From contig JAHFPE010000017.1 in the NCBI GenBank assembly GCA_023261345.1, positions 1 to 8,708 of the forward strand: a stretch of DNA of 8,708 nucleotides, given 5' to 3'. Numbering within the stretch: the first letter of the stretch is position 1; the number at the start of each line of letters is the position of its first letter. Source of the stretch: Candidatus Woesearchaeota archaeon. Its GTDB lineage: Archaea; Nanobdellota; Nanobdellia; Woesearchaeales; ARS49. The position numbers and the translations under genes were made by a program. The notes below the pieces were generated by a model. The model did no database searches. It was not told the origin of the DNA and saw only the letters and a program-made list of their open reading frames with translations. Of this stretch, positions 1-6,398 are shown piece after piece.

Positions 1-171
1 TTGAAATTGAACTGTTCTGCCGAATGTGTGAATTCTATCTCTTAATTGTAAAAGAATAACTGGCGGACTACATTCGTACTGTGCACCCAATTGTTTAGCG
101 AGCATTTTTGCAAGTGTCGTCTTTCCAGATCCATCTATTCCTTCAAAACAAATGAATTTTCGAAGCGCCAA
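1..171 (-). CDS. Thymidylate-kinase-like P-loop nucleotide kinase, N-terminal part (runs off the left edge)
   Basis: Only the first 57 codons are visible. They hold a P-loop of the thymidylate kinase type, FEGIDGSGKTTL at residues 9-20, which binds ATP phosphates and is followed by a helix (AKMLAKQLG). In classical dTMP kinases the next segment usually carries a TREPGG-type motif. Here it reads YECSPPVILLQLRDRI, so this may be a Tmk-like kinase with another substrate rather than housekeeping Tmk. There is no ATG in this frame near the start. I chose TTG at 171 because AAAGGAG (182-188, minus strand) lies 10 bases upstream and the product then begins just before the first beta strand. The start is 4 bases after the stop of the SelO-like gene, so the two are almost certainly co-transcribed and perhaps translationally coupled. 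The kinase fold is clear; the substrate is not. Confidence 0.8.
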   Translation of the reverse strand, partial: MALRKFICFEGIDGSGKTTLAKMLAKQLGAQYECSPPVILLQLRDRIHTFGRTVQFQ

Positions 172-175
172 ATAG

Positions 176-1756
176 TCAGAGCTCCTTTTGCATTTTGCTA
201 TCGTTTAACTCAGAATGTGACTCTTCCATCACAACATTCATTCTTTTATTCAACTCTTGAGAAGAAATTTTACCGCCTTGATAATTTGTAACCTGTTTTC
301 TGATGTTTCGTGTTAATGCATCGAAGGTCGGATAGTCTTTGTTTGCCAAGTATGCGTTATACTCCCAAACATCCTGCTTTGGCAACAGTCCCCCAGATTC
401 CATTCTTTGCGTGAAACAAAGTAACGAATCTACAAATGAGGTAGTGGCACGCGCGAATTCTTGAACGTTTTCCCTGCAAATCACTGCGTTTGCTGCAAGA
501 TATCTTTCAGCAGAATTGTCAGGCGTGTACGTCTCTTGCGCACAATAACCTAATTCCTTCTCGCGTATCAAGAATGATAGAAGGTCTTCTTTGTTTCGGT
601 ATACTCTTGGAAGATTTCTTAGCAGTCTTGAAAAATCAAGAACGTGTGTACCTGCATCAGCATTACCAAAAACGTTTAGATCAGTCTTTCGAGGACTAAT
701 CTTTCTTGCAAGCATCTCAAAATTACTGCTCAAGTCCCCTCCTTCAGGTGCGCACATCATTATGTTAGGAATTTGCGCAATTGGAATGCCAAACAAACGC
801 ATGAATTCATAGTGTAACTGCACCCGTCTTACTGCATCAAATCTTACCTTCCAAGTTTCGTCTGAAAGGCAAGTTCCTGTAATATTCACCAAATGATCAA
901 TAACCTGCTTGATTCCTTCTGCTTCATACCCAAAATAGTTCGATACATACTTTTTTGTGATATTGCAACGCGCACCTCTTCCTTGGACAATTGACGCACT
1001 CTCCATATCAAGCCACACACCCTTTAACGATGAGTTTCCACTTGACCATGCACCATGAAGAATACGATGCCCAAACATTTCTGCATCAAATCTTGCGAAC
1101 GAATCAACAATCGCACTCAAATCAATTTGTCGACGTATCGGAGTATACGCAACATGACTCACTCTATCGAGTGTGCCTTTGTCTAGCCGAACAAGGAGTG
1201 CATTTTGCAACCGCTCTTCACTCCACACGTACTTTGTAGTATCAGTTCTCGCAATCACTGCAAGTACCTCTGAAGTGCCTGTCATAGTATGTTCACAAAT
1301 GAATGAAGACATTACTGCTTCTCTTAATGCAGTCACCAAATCTAATGTGCCAGTTCCGTGAAGTGAATTACTTGGATTTTTTACGAGCTGTGTTCTTCCA
1401 ATACCTTTGATATTCACGTCCTTTCCAATATAGCAAGCACGTCCAGAACCCTCATTTCCAGACAATGCAACATCAGTAGGATCTGCTTGCCTATCTGAAA
1501 AAACTACGCGATCAAATGCGGAATCCTGGTTTGTAAGTACGTATGCAAATGCGTCTGCAACAATTACATCAATTTCCAACTGATTCTCCTGATTAATAAT
1601 TCCCAAATTTCTTAGAAGCCTGTTGTTTGTGTATACAACACTACAATTGCAGAAGGGTAATTTTCTTGCATATTCTTCGCAAAAAATCTTCTGATTTAGG
1701 CGTTCAAATGCCGCTGGAAGATTCTTATCCTCCATTTGATTCATACCGCCTATCAT
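176..1756 (-). CDS. Divergent SelO-like protein (SelO/YdiU/UPF0061 pseudokinase-fold family, possible AMPylase)
   Basis: This 526-residue protein shows the landmarks of SelO, a kinase-fold enzyme known to transfer AMP to proteins, in the right order. They are GSGRACYIGK (103-112, matching GDGRAxxLGE), IKGIGRTQL (116-124, matching LKGAGRTPY), ALREAVMSS (143-151, matching SIREFLCSE), LLVRL (187-191), and HGAWSSGNSSLKGVWLD (234-250, matching HGVMNTDNMSILGLTID). By this hand alignment the ATP-site Lys117 and Glu146 and the metal ligands Asn241 and Asp250 are kept, with Asn and Asp at the usual spacing of nine. The Asp next to the Asn, the proposed catalytic base in SelO, is Gly240. The C-terminal 270 residues are mostly unlike SelO as I know it. 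The start is ATG 1756, with GGTGAT just upstream; ATG 1744 and 1735 are alternatives. It overlaps the methyltransferase-like gene by 32 bases. Fold assignment fairly sure, activity and target unknown. Confidence 0.75.
   Translation of the reverse strand: MIGGMNQMEDKNLPAAFERLNQKIFCEEYARKLPFCNCSVVYTNNRLLRNLGIINQENQLEIDVIVADAFAYVLTNQDSAFDRVVFSDRQADPTDVALSGNEGSGRACYIGKDVNIKGIGRTQLVKNPSNSLHGTGTLDLVTALREAVMSSFICEHTMTGTSEVLAVIARTDTTKYVWSEERLQNALLVRLDKGTLDRVSHVAYTPIRRQIDLSAIVDSFARFDAEMFGHRILHGAWSSGNSSLKGVWLDMESASIVQGRGARCNITKKYVSNYFGYEAEGIKQVIDHLVNITGTCLSDETWKVRFDAVRRVQLHYEFMRLFGIPIAQIPNIMMCAPEGGDLSSNFEMLARKISPRKTDLNVFGNADAGTHVLDFSRLLRNLPRVYRNKEDLLSFLIREKELGYCAQETYTPDNSAERYLAANAVICRENVQEFARATTSFVDSLLCFTQRMESGGLLPKQDVWEYNAYLANKDYPTFDALTRNIRKQVTNYQGGKISSQELNKRMNVVMEESHSELNDSKMQKEL
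182..188 (-). promoter_or_regulatory. Ribosome binding site for the Tmk-like gene
   Basis: AAAGGAG on the minus strand, 10 bases ahead of TTG 171 and inside the last codons of the SelO-like gene. It decides a TTG start for a frame that has no ATG nearby. Confidence 0.6.
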
Positions 1757-2447
1757 GTATCACCCAATCTGTTCCATAGTTTGCTTGCTTAAGGACGCTA
1801 AGATACTTTTCGGATATTCTAGCTGAGAGAAGTTTTTGCAATGCTTGAATTGCGAACGCTCCAGCAACAGTTGGTTTTGTGATCTGGTATTCTACGAGCG
1901 ATTTTCCTTCATAATGGCTTAGCGCAATAAATTTAGGAAGCCGACCTTCAATAAAACGGAATACATCTCTTGCAATCTGACAAGAATACACATACAACTC
2001 TTTTTCTTCAATAGCAGACCAAAGTTCTCGTGTTCTATCAATTCTCTTTGGACCAGAATTCATGGAAAAGAATTGCTCTGCGACACGCGGAGAAACTGCA
2101 AGACTAAGAATCATGTCATCAAGTGCGTGATTCGCAAGTAGCGCATCTGCTTTTATTGGAATCTCTCTTGCGCTAATTAATTCGTGAAGAGGACTAGTGT
2201 GACAATAGATTTTTGCCAGGGGAATTTTTTTACGATATTCATGAAAGCAATGATCAAGTGCCTGTGCATTTGGCTCTATGATATGATATGAACCACGAAA
2301 ACGAAGATGTCCAACTGCATTTCCAATTTTTGATTTGAACCCAGGTGCAAATTCAATAATCACCCCTTCTTTTGGGATTTTCGCATTCTCCAAAAGAGAT
2401 GCCCAGAGCGTCGATAGCGGTGGAAGTTCAATTATGTTAGATGTCAT
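1725..2447 (-). CDS. SAM-dependent methyltransferase-like protein
   Basis: A 240-residue soluble protein with a Rossmann-like N-terminal half. It has a first strand and glycine loop, VIIEFAPGFKSKIG (29-42), as in motif I of class I methyltransferases; a second strand ending in an acidic residue, YHIIEP (54-59); and a motif-IV-like segment, ADALLANHALDDMIL (about 100-114). The loop is EFAPG instead of the common DxGxGxG, so SAM binding is likely but not shown. The C-terminal part is helical with no motif I recognise. It is the first gene of the leftward operon, and its ATG lies close downstream of a TATA-like element, so its mRNA may be leaderless. It overlaps the SelO-like gene. A methyltransferase beside a nucleotidyl-transferase-like protein and a nucleotide kinase fits a small-molecule or protein modification pathway, which is inference. 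Confidence 0.65.
   Translation of the reverse strand: MTSNIIELPPLSTLWASLLENAKIPKEGVIIEFAPGFKSKIGNAVGHLRFRGSYHIIEPNAQALDHCFHEYRKKIPLAKIYCHTSPLHELISAREIPIKADALLANHALDDMILSLAVSPRVAEQFFSMNSGPKRIDRTRELWSAIEEKELYVYSCQIARDVFRFIEGRLPKFIALSHYEGKSLVEYQITKPTVAGAFAIQALQKLLSARISEKYLSVLKQANYGTDWVIHDRRYESNGG
1759..1764 (-). promoter_or_regulatory. Archaeal-type ribosome binding site for the SelO-like gene
   Basis: GGTGAT on the minus strand, two bases ahead of ATG 1756 and inside the upstream gene. It favours the longest of three clustered ATG starts. Spacing is short, so the call is moderate. Confidence 0.45.
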
Positions 2448-2471
2448 CTAGGGATAGATTGGTAATATCTT

Positions 2472-2479
2472 CTTTAATT
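2472..2479 (-). promoter_or_regulatory. Candidate TATA element for the leftward methyltransferase/SelO-like/kinase operon
   Basis: AATTAAAG on the minus strand, centred about 28 bases ahead of ATG 2447. This predicts a transcript starting at or within a few bases of the start codon. The match to an archaeal TATA box is weak, but its position relative to both the gene and the inverted repeat is good. Confidence 0.35.
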
Positions 2480-2482
2480 TGC

Positions 2483-2502
2483 GTTGTAGAAATCTCTACA
2501 AC
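2483..2502. promoter_or_regulatory. Perfect inverted repeat, probable TrmB-type operator
   Basis: GTTGTAGA, four bases, TCTACAAC: eight-base arms with no mismatch, lying between the two divergent TATA candidates. It ends 8 bases before the rightward TATA box and 3 bases from the leftward one, so one bound dimer could touch both promoters. TrmB-family regulators are known to bind palindromes and to activate when bound upstream of BRE/TATA. I infer that the protein encoded at 2540-3265 binds here. Confidence 0.6.
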
Positions 2503-2518
2503 AGAAAGAATTATAAAC
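2503..2518 (+). promoter_or_regulatory. BRE/TATA promoter of the TrmB-family regulator gene
   Basis: A purine-rich stretch (AGAAAGAA) followed by TTATAAAC at 2511-2518. The TATA centre is about 25 bases ahead of ATG 2540, the normal archaeal TATA-to-start distance, so transcription should begin at the A of the ATG and give a leaderless mRNA. Confidence 0.6.
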
Positions 2519-2539
2519 AAAGACAAAGTCTCTTCATGT

Positions 2540-3265
2540 ATGGCAGAACTATTTCAAGAATTAGAAAAAATAGGTTTTAGCGTCAATGAAGCAAAAGTGT
2601 ATCTTGCACTCATTCGCACTGGTTCTTCGCTTGCAGGGCGGCTTGCAAAAGAAGCCAATACTGATCGCTCAAGCACATACAATGCACTTAAGCAACTTAT
2701 CGAGCGAGGAATTGTATCAACAGTGTTTGAAAACAAACGAACGATTTATGTTCCTGCAGACCCCAAAAAAATTATTGATTTTTTCCTAGAAAAAGAAGAA
2801 CTCGCTACGCGACTTATTCCAACACTCAAAACACATTATGAAGTAAGTAAAGAACGCAAAAACATCACACTGTTTCAAGGCTACAAAGGACTCAAAACAA
2901 TCTTTCAAGACATTTTAGATAGTGTTCCTGCCGGCAAAGAATATTATGTGATGGGTTCAGAAGGACACTTCAGAGAAAAAATGCCATACTATGCGCCCGC
3001 ATTCGAAAGACGTAAACTTGAGAAGAAGATTCACACAAAAATATTGATTCGACAAGGTAGAATTAGAAAAAGTGCTGCAAGTAGAACAGTATATCGACGG
3101 GTGCCAAGTGACGTTGTTTCACCCGCAACAATAAATATTTACGGGGGTAAGGTCGCTATTTTTGTGTGGGATGAGAAACCAGAAGCAATACTGATTGAGA
3201 ATGAACGCGTAAGTGACACATTAAAAAATTATTTTGAATTTATGTGGAAACATGCAAAGAAGTGA
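2540..3265 (+). CDS. TrmB-family transcriptional regulator
   Basis: A 241-residue protein. Residues 1-75 form a winged helix-turn-helix of the TrmB type: ELEKIGFSVNEAKVYLALI is the family's characteristic opening, the recognition helix falls around 41-55 (TDRSSTYNALKQLIE), and the wing is VSTVFENKRTIYV. A charged helix (about 76-105) probably dimerises it. The C-terminal domain opens with ITLFQGYKGLKTIFQDIL (109-126), typical of TrmB effector domains; known relatives sense sugars, but no sugar site can be read here. The frame is open back to an ATG at 2441. I reject that start because the TATA box lies inside the extra 33 codons and the conserved domain begins at 2540. The gene is divergent from the methyltransferase-like operon across a palindrome and convergent with the kinase-fold gene, with 28 bases between. 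It probably controls itself and the leftward operon. Confidence 0.9.
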   Translation: MAELFQELEKIGFSVNEAKVYLALIRTGSSLAGRLAKEANTDRSSTYNALKQLIERGIVSTVFENKRTIYVPADPKKIIDFFLEKEELATRLIPTLKTHYEVSKERKNITLFQGYKGLKTIFQDILDSVPAGKEYYVMGSEGHFREKMPYYAPAFERRKLEKKIHTKILIRQGRIRKSAASRTVYRRVPSDVVSPATINIYGGKVAIFVWDEKPEAILIENERVSDTLKNYFEFMWKHAKK

Positions 3266-3293
3266 TAGAATAGCAATCCTCCCTTCAACGGAA

Positions 3294-4346
3294 TTACCTT
3301 TTCTTCATCAGCGCTTTTGCGTAATCTATCGTCGGCTGAACTTCCGAGCTGACTTTTGCGACCGCATGCCTGAATTCTTGAAAGAGCGTGGGAGAGATTC
3401 CATATAAGTCCATATTGCTGCCGGCATCCCAATCAAATTTGACAGGAATAAACTTAGGCCCAAAAAGCGATCTGGCTTCTTTGATCGCTTCAATTCCCAT
3501 TACCTCCCATTCATATGTACTCAAACCACATTGTGAAAGTTGTCGCTTCTCTTTTTCAGATAATTTCTCTCTTGCAGTTTCTAAACTAGCTTCAAGATTT
3601 TTGTACGTTATTTCTTTGTAATCATTTGCTTTTGAAACAAGTGCAACATCATGCCAATTTATTGGCTGATACATTATCACCGCCATTCCTGCCATTTCCG
3701 AGTGTGGTGTAGGATAGCCATATGTTGCGCCAAATAAGTGGGCTCTTGCCAAATGTTCAAACACTTCGTCTTTTCTTTTTGGCGCGATTCTCTCAATGCT
3801 TTTGAAAATATCAGGATGCAAGACGCCCCAAGTCTCAAGCAAAACATACTGCACTTCATGACCCAAGGTTGGAATAATATTTTCTCCATGGTTATCTACA
3901 GCAACTCCAAGTTTTTTGTACGCATTAAATAATCCTGTCACTCCCTCGTCATAACCTAATGTTTTCCCATACACATAAGGCAGGATACTTGCAGACTTTC
4001 TTCCATCCACAAAACTAGCAAGAATATCAACAAGTCGTGACGTTATTCTTACATCGTTCCATTCATCAAATTGTTGAATTCGTATGTTCCACGATACGCA
4101 ATCATCCGCCAGAGCATTTATTGCCCCATGCACTGCTTGTCGTTGGAATTCAGCAAGATTATCTTCTCGCTGATTATAACCCGCGCCTCGACATTGCCTG
4201 AATTTCACAACCAGTTCTTCTTCTAGCCTGTATACTTTTCCTTCCATTCCACTGCCGAATGGTTCCATTCCTTCAACTGTTCTCTTAAGCGACTCGAGAG
4301 TGTATTTACTGGCTCTTTCTTTCAATCGTTCTATTTTGTAATTCAT
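3294..4346 (-). CDS. Protein-kinase-fold protein (APH/eukaryotic-like kinase superfamily, divergent)
   Basis: A 350-residue protein whose first half reads as a kinase domain. It has a glycine-rich loop, FGSGMEGKVYRL (30-41); VVKF with the ATP-binding Lys48; a possible helix-C Glu66; a hinge-like LPYVYGKTL (122-130); and a catalytic loop, VDNHGEN (150-156), in which Asp151 and Asn156 have exactly the spacing of HRDLKPEN. The strand that should carry DFG reads YVLLETWG, so the metal-binding Asp appears replaced by Glu171. The C-terminal half is helical and unassigned. No transmembrane segment is seen. It starts at ATG 4346, 12 bases after the preceding gene's stop and behind only a weak GGA site, and it is the last gene of the right block. 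It could phosphorylate a protein or a small molecule, or be a pseudokinase. The receivers upstream would not be usual substrates for this fold. Confidence 0.65.
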   Translation of the reverse strand: MNYKIERLKERASKYTLESLKRTVEGMEPFGSGMEGKVYRLEEELVVKFRQCRGAGYNQREDNLAEFQRQAVHGAINALADDCVSWNIRIQQFDEWNDVRITSRLVDILASFVDGRKSASILPYVYGKTLGYDEGVTGLFNAYKKLGVAVDNHGENIIPTLGHEVQYVLLETWGVLHPDIFKSIERIAPKRKDEVFEHLARAHLFGATYGYPTPHSEMAGMAVIMYQPINWHDVALVSKANDYKEITYKNLEASLETAREKLSEKEKRQLSQCGLSTYEWEVMGIEAIKEARSLFGPKFIPVKFDWDAGSNMDLYGISPTLFQEFRHAVAKVSSEVQPTIDYAKALMKKR

Positions 4347-4358
4347 TTTTTCAATCCG

Positions 4359-4892
4359 CTAACTTGTCCATTCCCGACATGCAGTTTGTTCTTCGTATTC
4401 TTGCAATTGATGTTCAGCAAATTTAATGCGCTGAGCGCGGGACGATATACGCCATGCAGGCGGTTGCTTTGATTCAAAGGTTTCAAAACAATCACTTGCG
4501 ATTGACCTGATGCATTCAGGAGTTGCGGATGTGGCTTTTCTGATTCGCTCACAGAAACGAACCACAGGATAAACGTAGTGGTCTTTAGCTGCGTTACTTA
4601 CATCTTCAATGTAATGTGCGTTTAGAGTGCTGTCTCTATCAAAAAGTCCGTCGAGATAACGATTAAGTACGTCAACAACCGCTTGAGCGCTAGATGATTG
4701 AGCGGTTTTGCACGCTTCAACAATACTGCCAATGTCTTGTTCCATGTTCATTCTACTTAGTGTGAACATCTTGCATAAAGGGTGTTCAGCAATTTTTTTC
4801 ACTGCGTAACGCACAAAAAAATACGCACAGGAAGGTTTGTCAAAAGTGGTGTAATCAATTTCCTCCCATCCTATTTTCATTAATTTTTCCAT
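4359..4892 (-). CDS. Hypothetical protein, mostly alpha-helical
   Basis: A 177-residue protein that I do not recognise. It appears almost wholly helical, with a hydrophobic helix near PSCAYFFVRYAVKKIA (20-35) that is too short and charged to call a membrane segment. Seven cysteines are spread through it without a metal-binding spacing. The C-terminus is rich in charged and polar residues (RAQRIKFAEHQLQEYEEQ), perhaps a coiled coil. ATG 4892 lies 8 bases after the upstream stop, with AGGTG close before it; ATG 4880 is an alternative. Tight packing between the 259-residue orphan and the kinase-fold gene says it is co-expressed with them. Confidence 0.7.
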   Translation of the reverse strand: MEKLMKIGWEEIDYTTFDKPSCAYFFVRYAVKKIAEHPLCKMFTLSRMNMEQDIGSIVEACKTAQSSSAQAVVDVLNRYLDGLFDRDSTLNAHYIEDVSNAAKDHYVYPVVRFCERIRKATSATPECIRSIASDCFETFESKQPPAWRISSRAQRIKFAEHQLQEYEEQTACREWTS

Positions 4893-4900
4893 GGTGACAC

Positions 4901-5680
4901 CTATGTTGAACCAATAATTCGTTCAAGTTGCTGTTTTCGTATTACTTTGAATTTGTTTTCGCAATTGATATTGTTATTGAACACTATCCCAGGTGCCCAG
5001 CTGGCTGGACGGCAACAAAGAGGAACTGCCTGATCAAGAGTACAAAAAATAGTACCGTATCCTTTAACGTCCTTTCCTGCGTCATAATTAAAACTAGTCC
5101 TTCTTCCGTCCATGATTGGGACTAGTAAGCCCTTCTTTTCTTCAAAATCAAGAATGTATCCGAAATCAATTTGATTATATCTGCAAGAATAGTCCTTGAT
5201 GTTAATGCACACATATTCTGTTGATGAGGGAACAATAACTCCACTGTGTTTTACTCCAAGACCTCCAAAGAGCATATCAGGTACTTCTTTTGTCATATCA
5301 ACGTTATCTATTCGTGCAAAAATAACTTGTCCTTTCGCAGGATGACCCTCAGGCGCAAATCCTAAAAATTCATTTGTCCAAATGTAACGAGGATCCGGAC
5401 TATCTAAATGGCTAAGACAGGCAATACTTTGTCCCTCAAGCGCTAAAACGTGTGCTTTCCTAGAAATGGCAGACCCCCAAAACTCGCCTGATTCAAGGAT
5501 GTCCCTTCGATTTGCATCAATGAAGTATTTTCTTAGTCTAGCAATATCATACATTCTACACATGCTCGACAGCCCAACTTTTGCAATTGCCTCCTTATAA
5601 CTGCAAGAGGGTGCATCAAGCATAAGATTCACTAGTCTGTCAACATTTGCGTTTGTTGGAACTTTAGGAATATCTTTCAT
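4901..5680 (-). CDS. Hypothetical protein, beta-rich, unassigned family
   Basis: A 259-residue protein with no family I recognise. Residues 1-50 look helical and could be a small helix-turn-helix (VDRLVNLMLDAPSCSYKEAI). The rest alternates short hydrophobic strands with turns (GQVIFARID, SGVIVP, YVCINI, FGYILDF, KGLLVPI, YGTIFCTLD), suggesting a beta barrel or sandwich. About nine cysteines, including a CC pair, is many for a cytoplasmic protein, but they show no zinc-finger spacing. The frame opens at 5716, but I chose ATG 5680 because its ATG overlaps the preceding stop as ATGA, with AAAGGA just ahead, the sign of translational coupling. It follows the second paralog directly and probably works with it. 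Confidence 0.75.
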   Translation of the reverse strand: MKDIPKVPTNANVDRLVNLMLDAPSCSYKEAIAKVGLSSMCRMYDIARLRKYFIDANRRDILESGEFWGSAISRKAHVLALEGQSIACLSHLDSPDPRYIWTNEFLGFAPEGHPAKGQVIFARIDNVDMTKEVPDMLFGGLGVKHSGVIVPSSTEYVCINIKDYSCRYNQIDFGYILDFEEKKGLLVPIMDGRRTSFNYDAGKDVKGYGTIFCTLDQAVPLCCRPASWAPGIVFNNNINCENKFKVIRKQQLERIIGST

Positions 5681-6213
5681 AGTGTTTCCTTTTGAAAAAC
5701 TTCGTTTGTTCGACAAATTATTAAACGCGAATTTTCTTTCAGATCATCTGCAATTTCTTTGAGATCAAGTATGAATTTAGAGAGATTTTCTTGTGATTGA
5801 ATATAAACATCATCTGGCAAGTTTAAGAAGTATCTAAAAACGCGTGCTCGTTCCTGTGAAAAATGAACGCCTGCAGAAATGTTACATCTTGTATGTAATT
5901 GTTCTCCAACTAAATGACCATACAAAAATAATAGACCTGTATTACGTGCTGAAATAGAATCGTGTGGGAAAATGCGTCTATCAAATCCACCAAGTAAATG
6001 ACCTGTCTTTCCATGATATTCAAGGTGTGAAACAGCGTTTACGCCAGGTGCGAAGTCCACTATTTCGTGATCCATCCAGGAATCATACGATGTAATTGGG
6101 CAAATTGAGTCTGTAGGGGTTTTTCGCTGATTAAGTGGTCCATCAAGTGGTCCAAATGGTAGTGAATACACTTGTCGAATAGCAACTTCAAGCCCACGAA
6201 TGATTTCCTTCAT
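5677..6213 (-). CDS. Hypothetical protein, paralog B of a tandem pair
   Basis: A 178-residue protein clearly homologous along its length to the product of 6399-6920. Shared blocks are RGLEVAIR..Y.LPFGP (6-22), ITSYD / IKSYD, E(I/V)VDFAP....AVSHLE (about 50-66), GG..R.I, LFL.GH, and near the C-terminus LILDLKEIADD-type sequence. I cannot assign the family. The pattern suggests an N-terminal helix, a small alpha/beta core and a long C-terminal helix, and it looks cytoplasmic. ATG 6213 has a G-rich site (GGGGGAG) just upstream and a 185-base leader gap, so it may have its own promoter. Its stop overlaps the next gene's start as ATGA. Confidence 0.75.
   Translation of the reverse strand: MKEIIRGLEVAIRQVYSLPFGPLDGPLNQRKTPTDSICPITSYDSWMDHEIVDFAPGVNAVSHLEYHGKTGHLLGGFDRRIFPHDSISARNTGLLFLYGHLVGEQLHTRCNISAGVHFSQERARVFRYFLNLPDDVYIQSQENLSKFILDLKEIADDLKENSRLIICRTNEVFQKETL
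5743..5769 (-). repeat. 27-base exact direct repeat, copy in paralog B
   Basis: Identical base for base to 6450-6476, within the codons for LDLKEIADD. It shows that the paralog pair arose by tandem duplication and that this C-terminal segment has been conserved or gene-converted. Confidence 0.9.
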
Positions 6214-6233
6214 TTTTCTCCCCCTCGCACCAT

Positions 6234-6258
6234 TTCTCGTTTTCGTAATTACCGAGAA
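6234..6258. repeat. Small inverted repeat ahead of paralog B
   Basis: Six-base arms TTCTCG and CGAGAA with a 13-base loop, 20 bases upstream of ATG 6213. As RNA it would form a weak hairpin just before the ribosome binding site. It could be chance. Confidence 0.3.
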
Positions 6259-6290
6259 GGAGCAATTGCTGGTTATCTTAATATCTTCGG

Positions 6291-6314
6291 GCTATCATTA
6301 ATAGTGAAGATAGC
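6291..6314. repeat. Small inverted repeat in the inter-paralog gap
   Basis: GCTATC and GATAGC arms around a 12-base AT-rich centre that also carries repeated TAATAGT. It could be an operator or a weak hairpin, with no independent support. Confidence 0.3.
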
Positions 6315-6398
6315 TAATAGTAAAAAATGTTCGGTTATTTTTTCCACTGGGCGCATACAAAAGAATTTGAACGTGCTGCTTTTTCAAATGCCGTTTGA

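Larger units (their letters stand above)
6214..6398. other. 185-base non-coding gap between the two paralogs
   Basis: This is the largest gap in the right block. It is AT-rich and holds two small inverted repeats: TTCTCG/CGAGAA (6234-6239 and 6253-6258) and GCTATC/GATAGC (6291-6296 and 6309-6314). A possible TATA-like stretch (minus strand GATATTAAG, about 6275-6283) would place a start some 40 bases ahead of ATG 6213. It may hold a terminator, an internal promoter, an mRNA leader structure or the scar of the duplication. No convincing gene is present on either strand. Confidence 0.45.

Noticed and set aside
991..1361. Plus-strand frames opposite the SelO-like gene
   Set aside because: They are antisense to strongly motif-bearing coding sequence and encode nothing recognisable.
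2441..2539. N-terminal extension of the TrmB-family frame back to ATG 2441
   Set aside because: The extra 33 codons contain the palindrome and TATA box, overlap the start of the divergent gene, and precede the conserved domain, which starts at 2540.
3266..3293. Terminator between the convergent regulator and kinase-fold genes
   Set aside because: The 28 bases hold no stem-loop or long T run on either strand; any termination signal must lie within the flanking genes.
4343..4552. Minus-strand 69-codon frame bridging the helical orphan and the kinase-fold gene
   Set aside because: It lies almost wholly inside the better-supported 177-residue gene in another frame and has no start signal.
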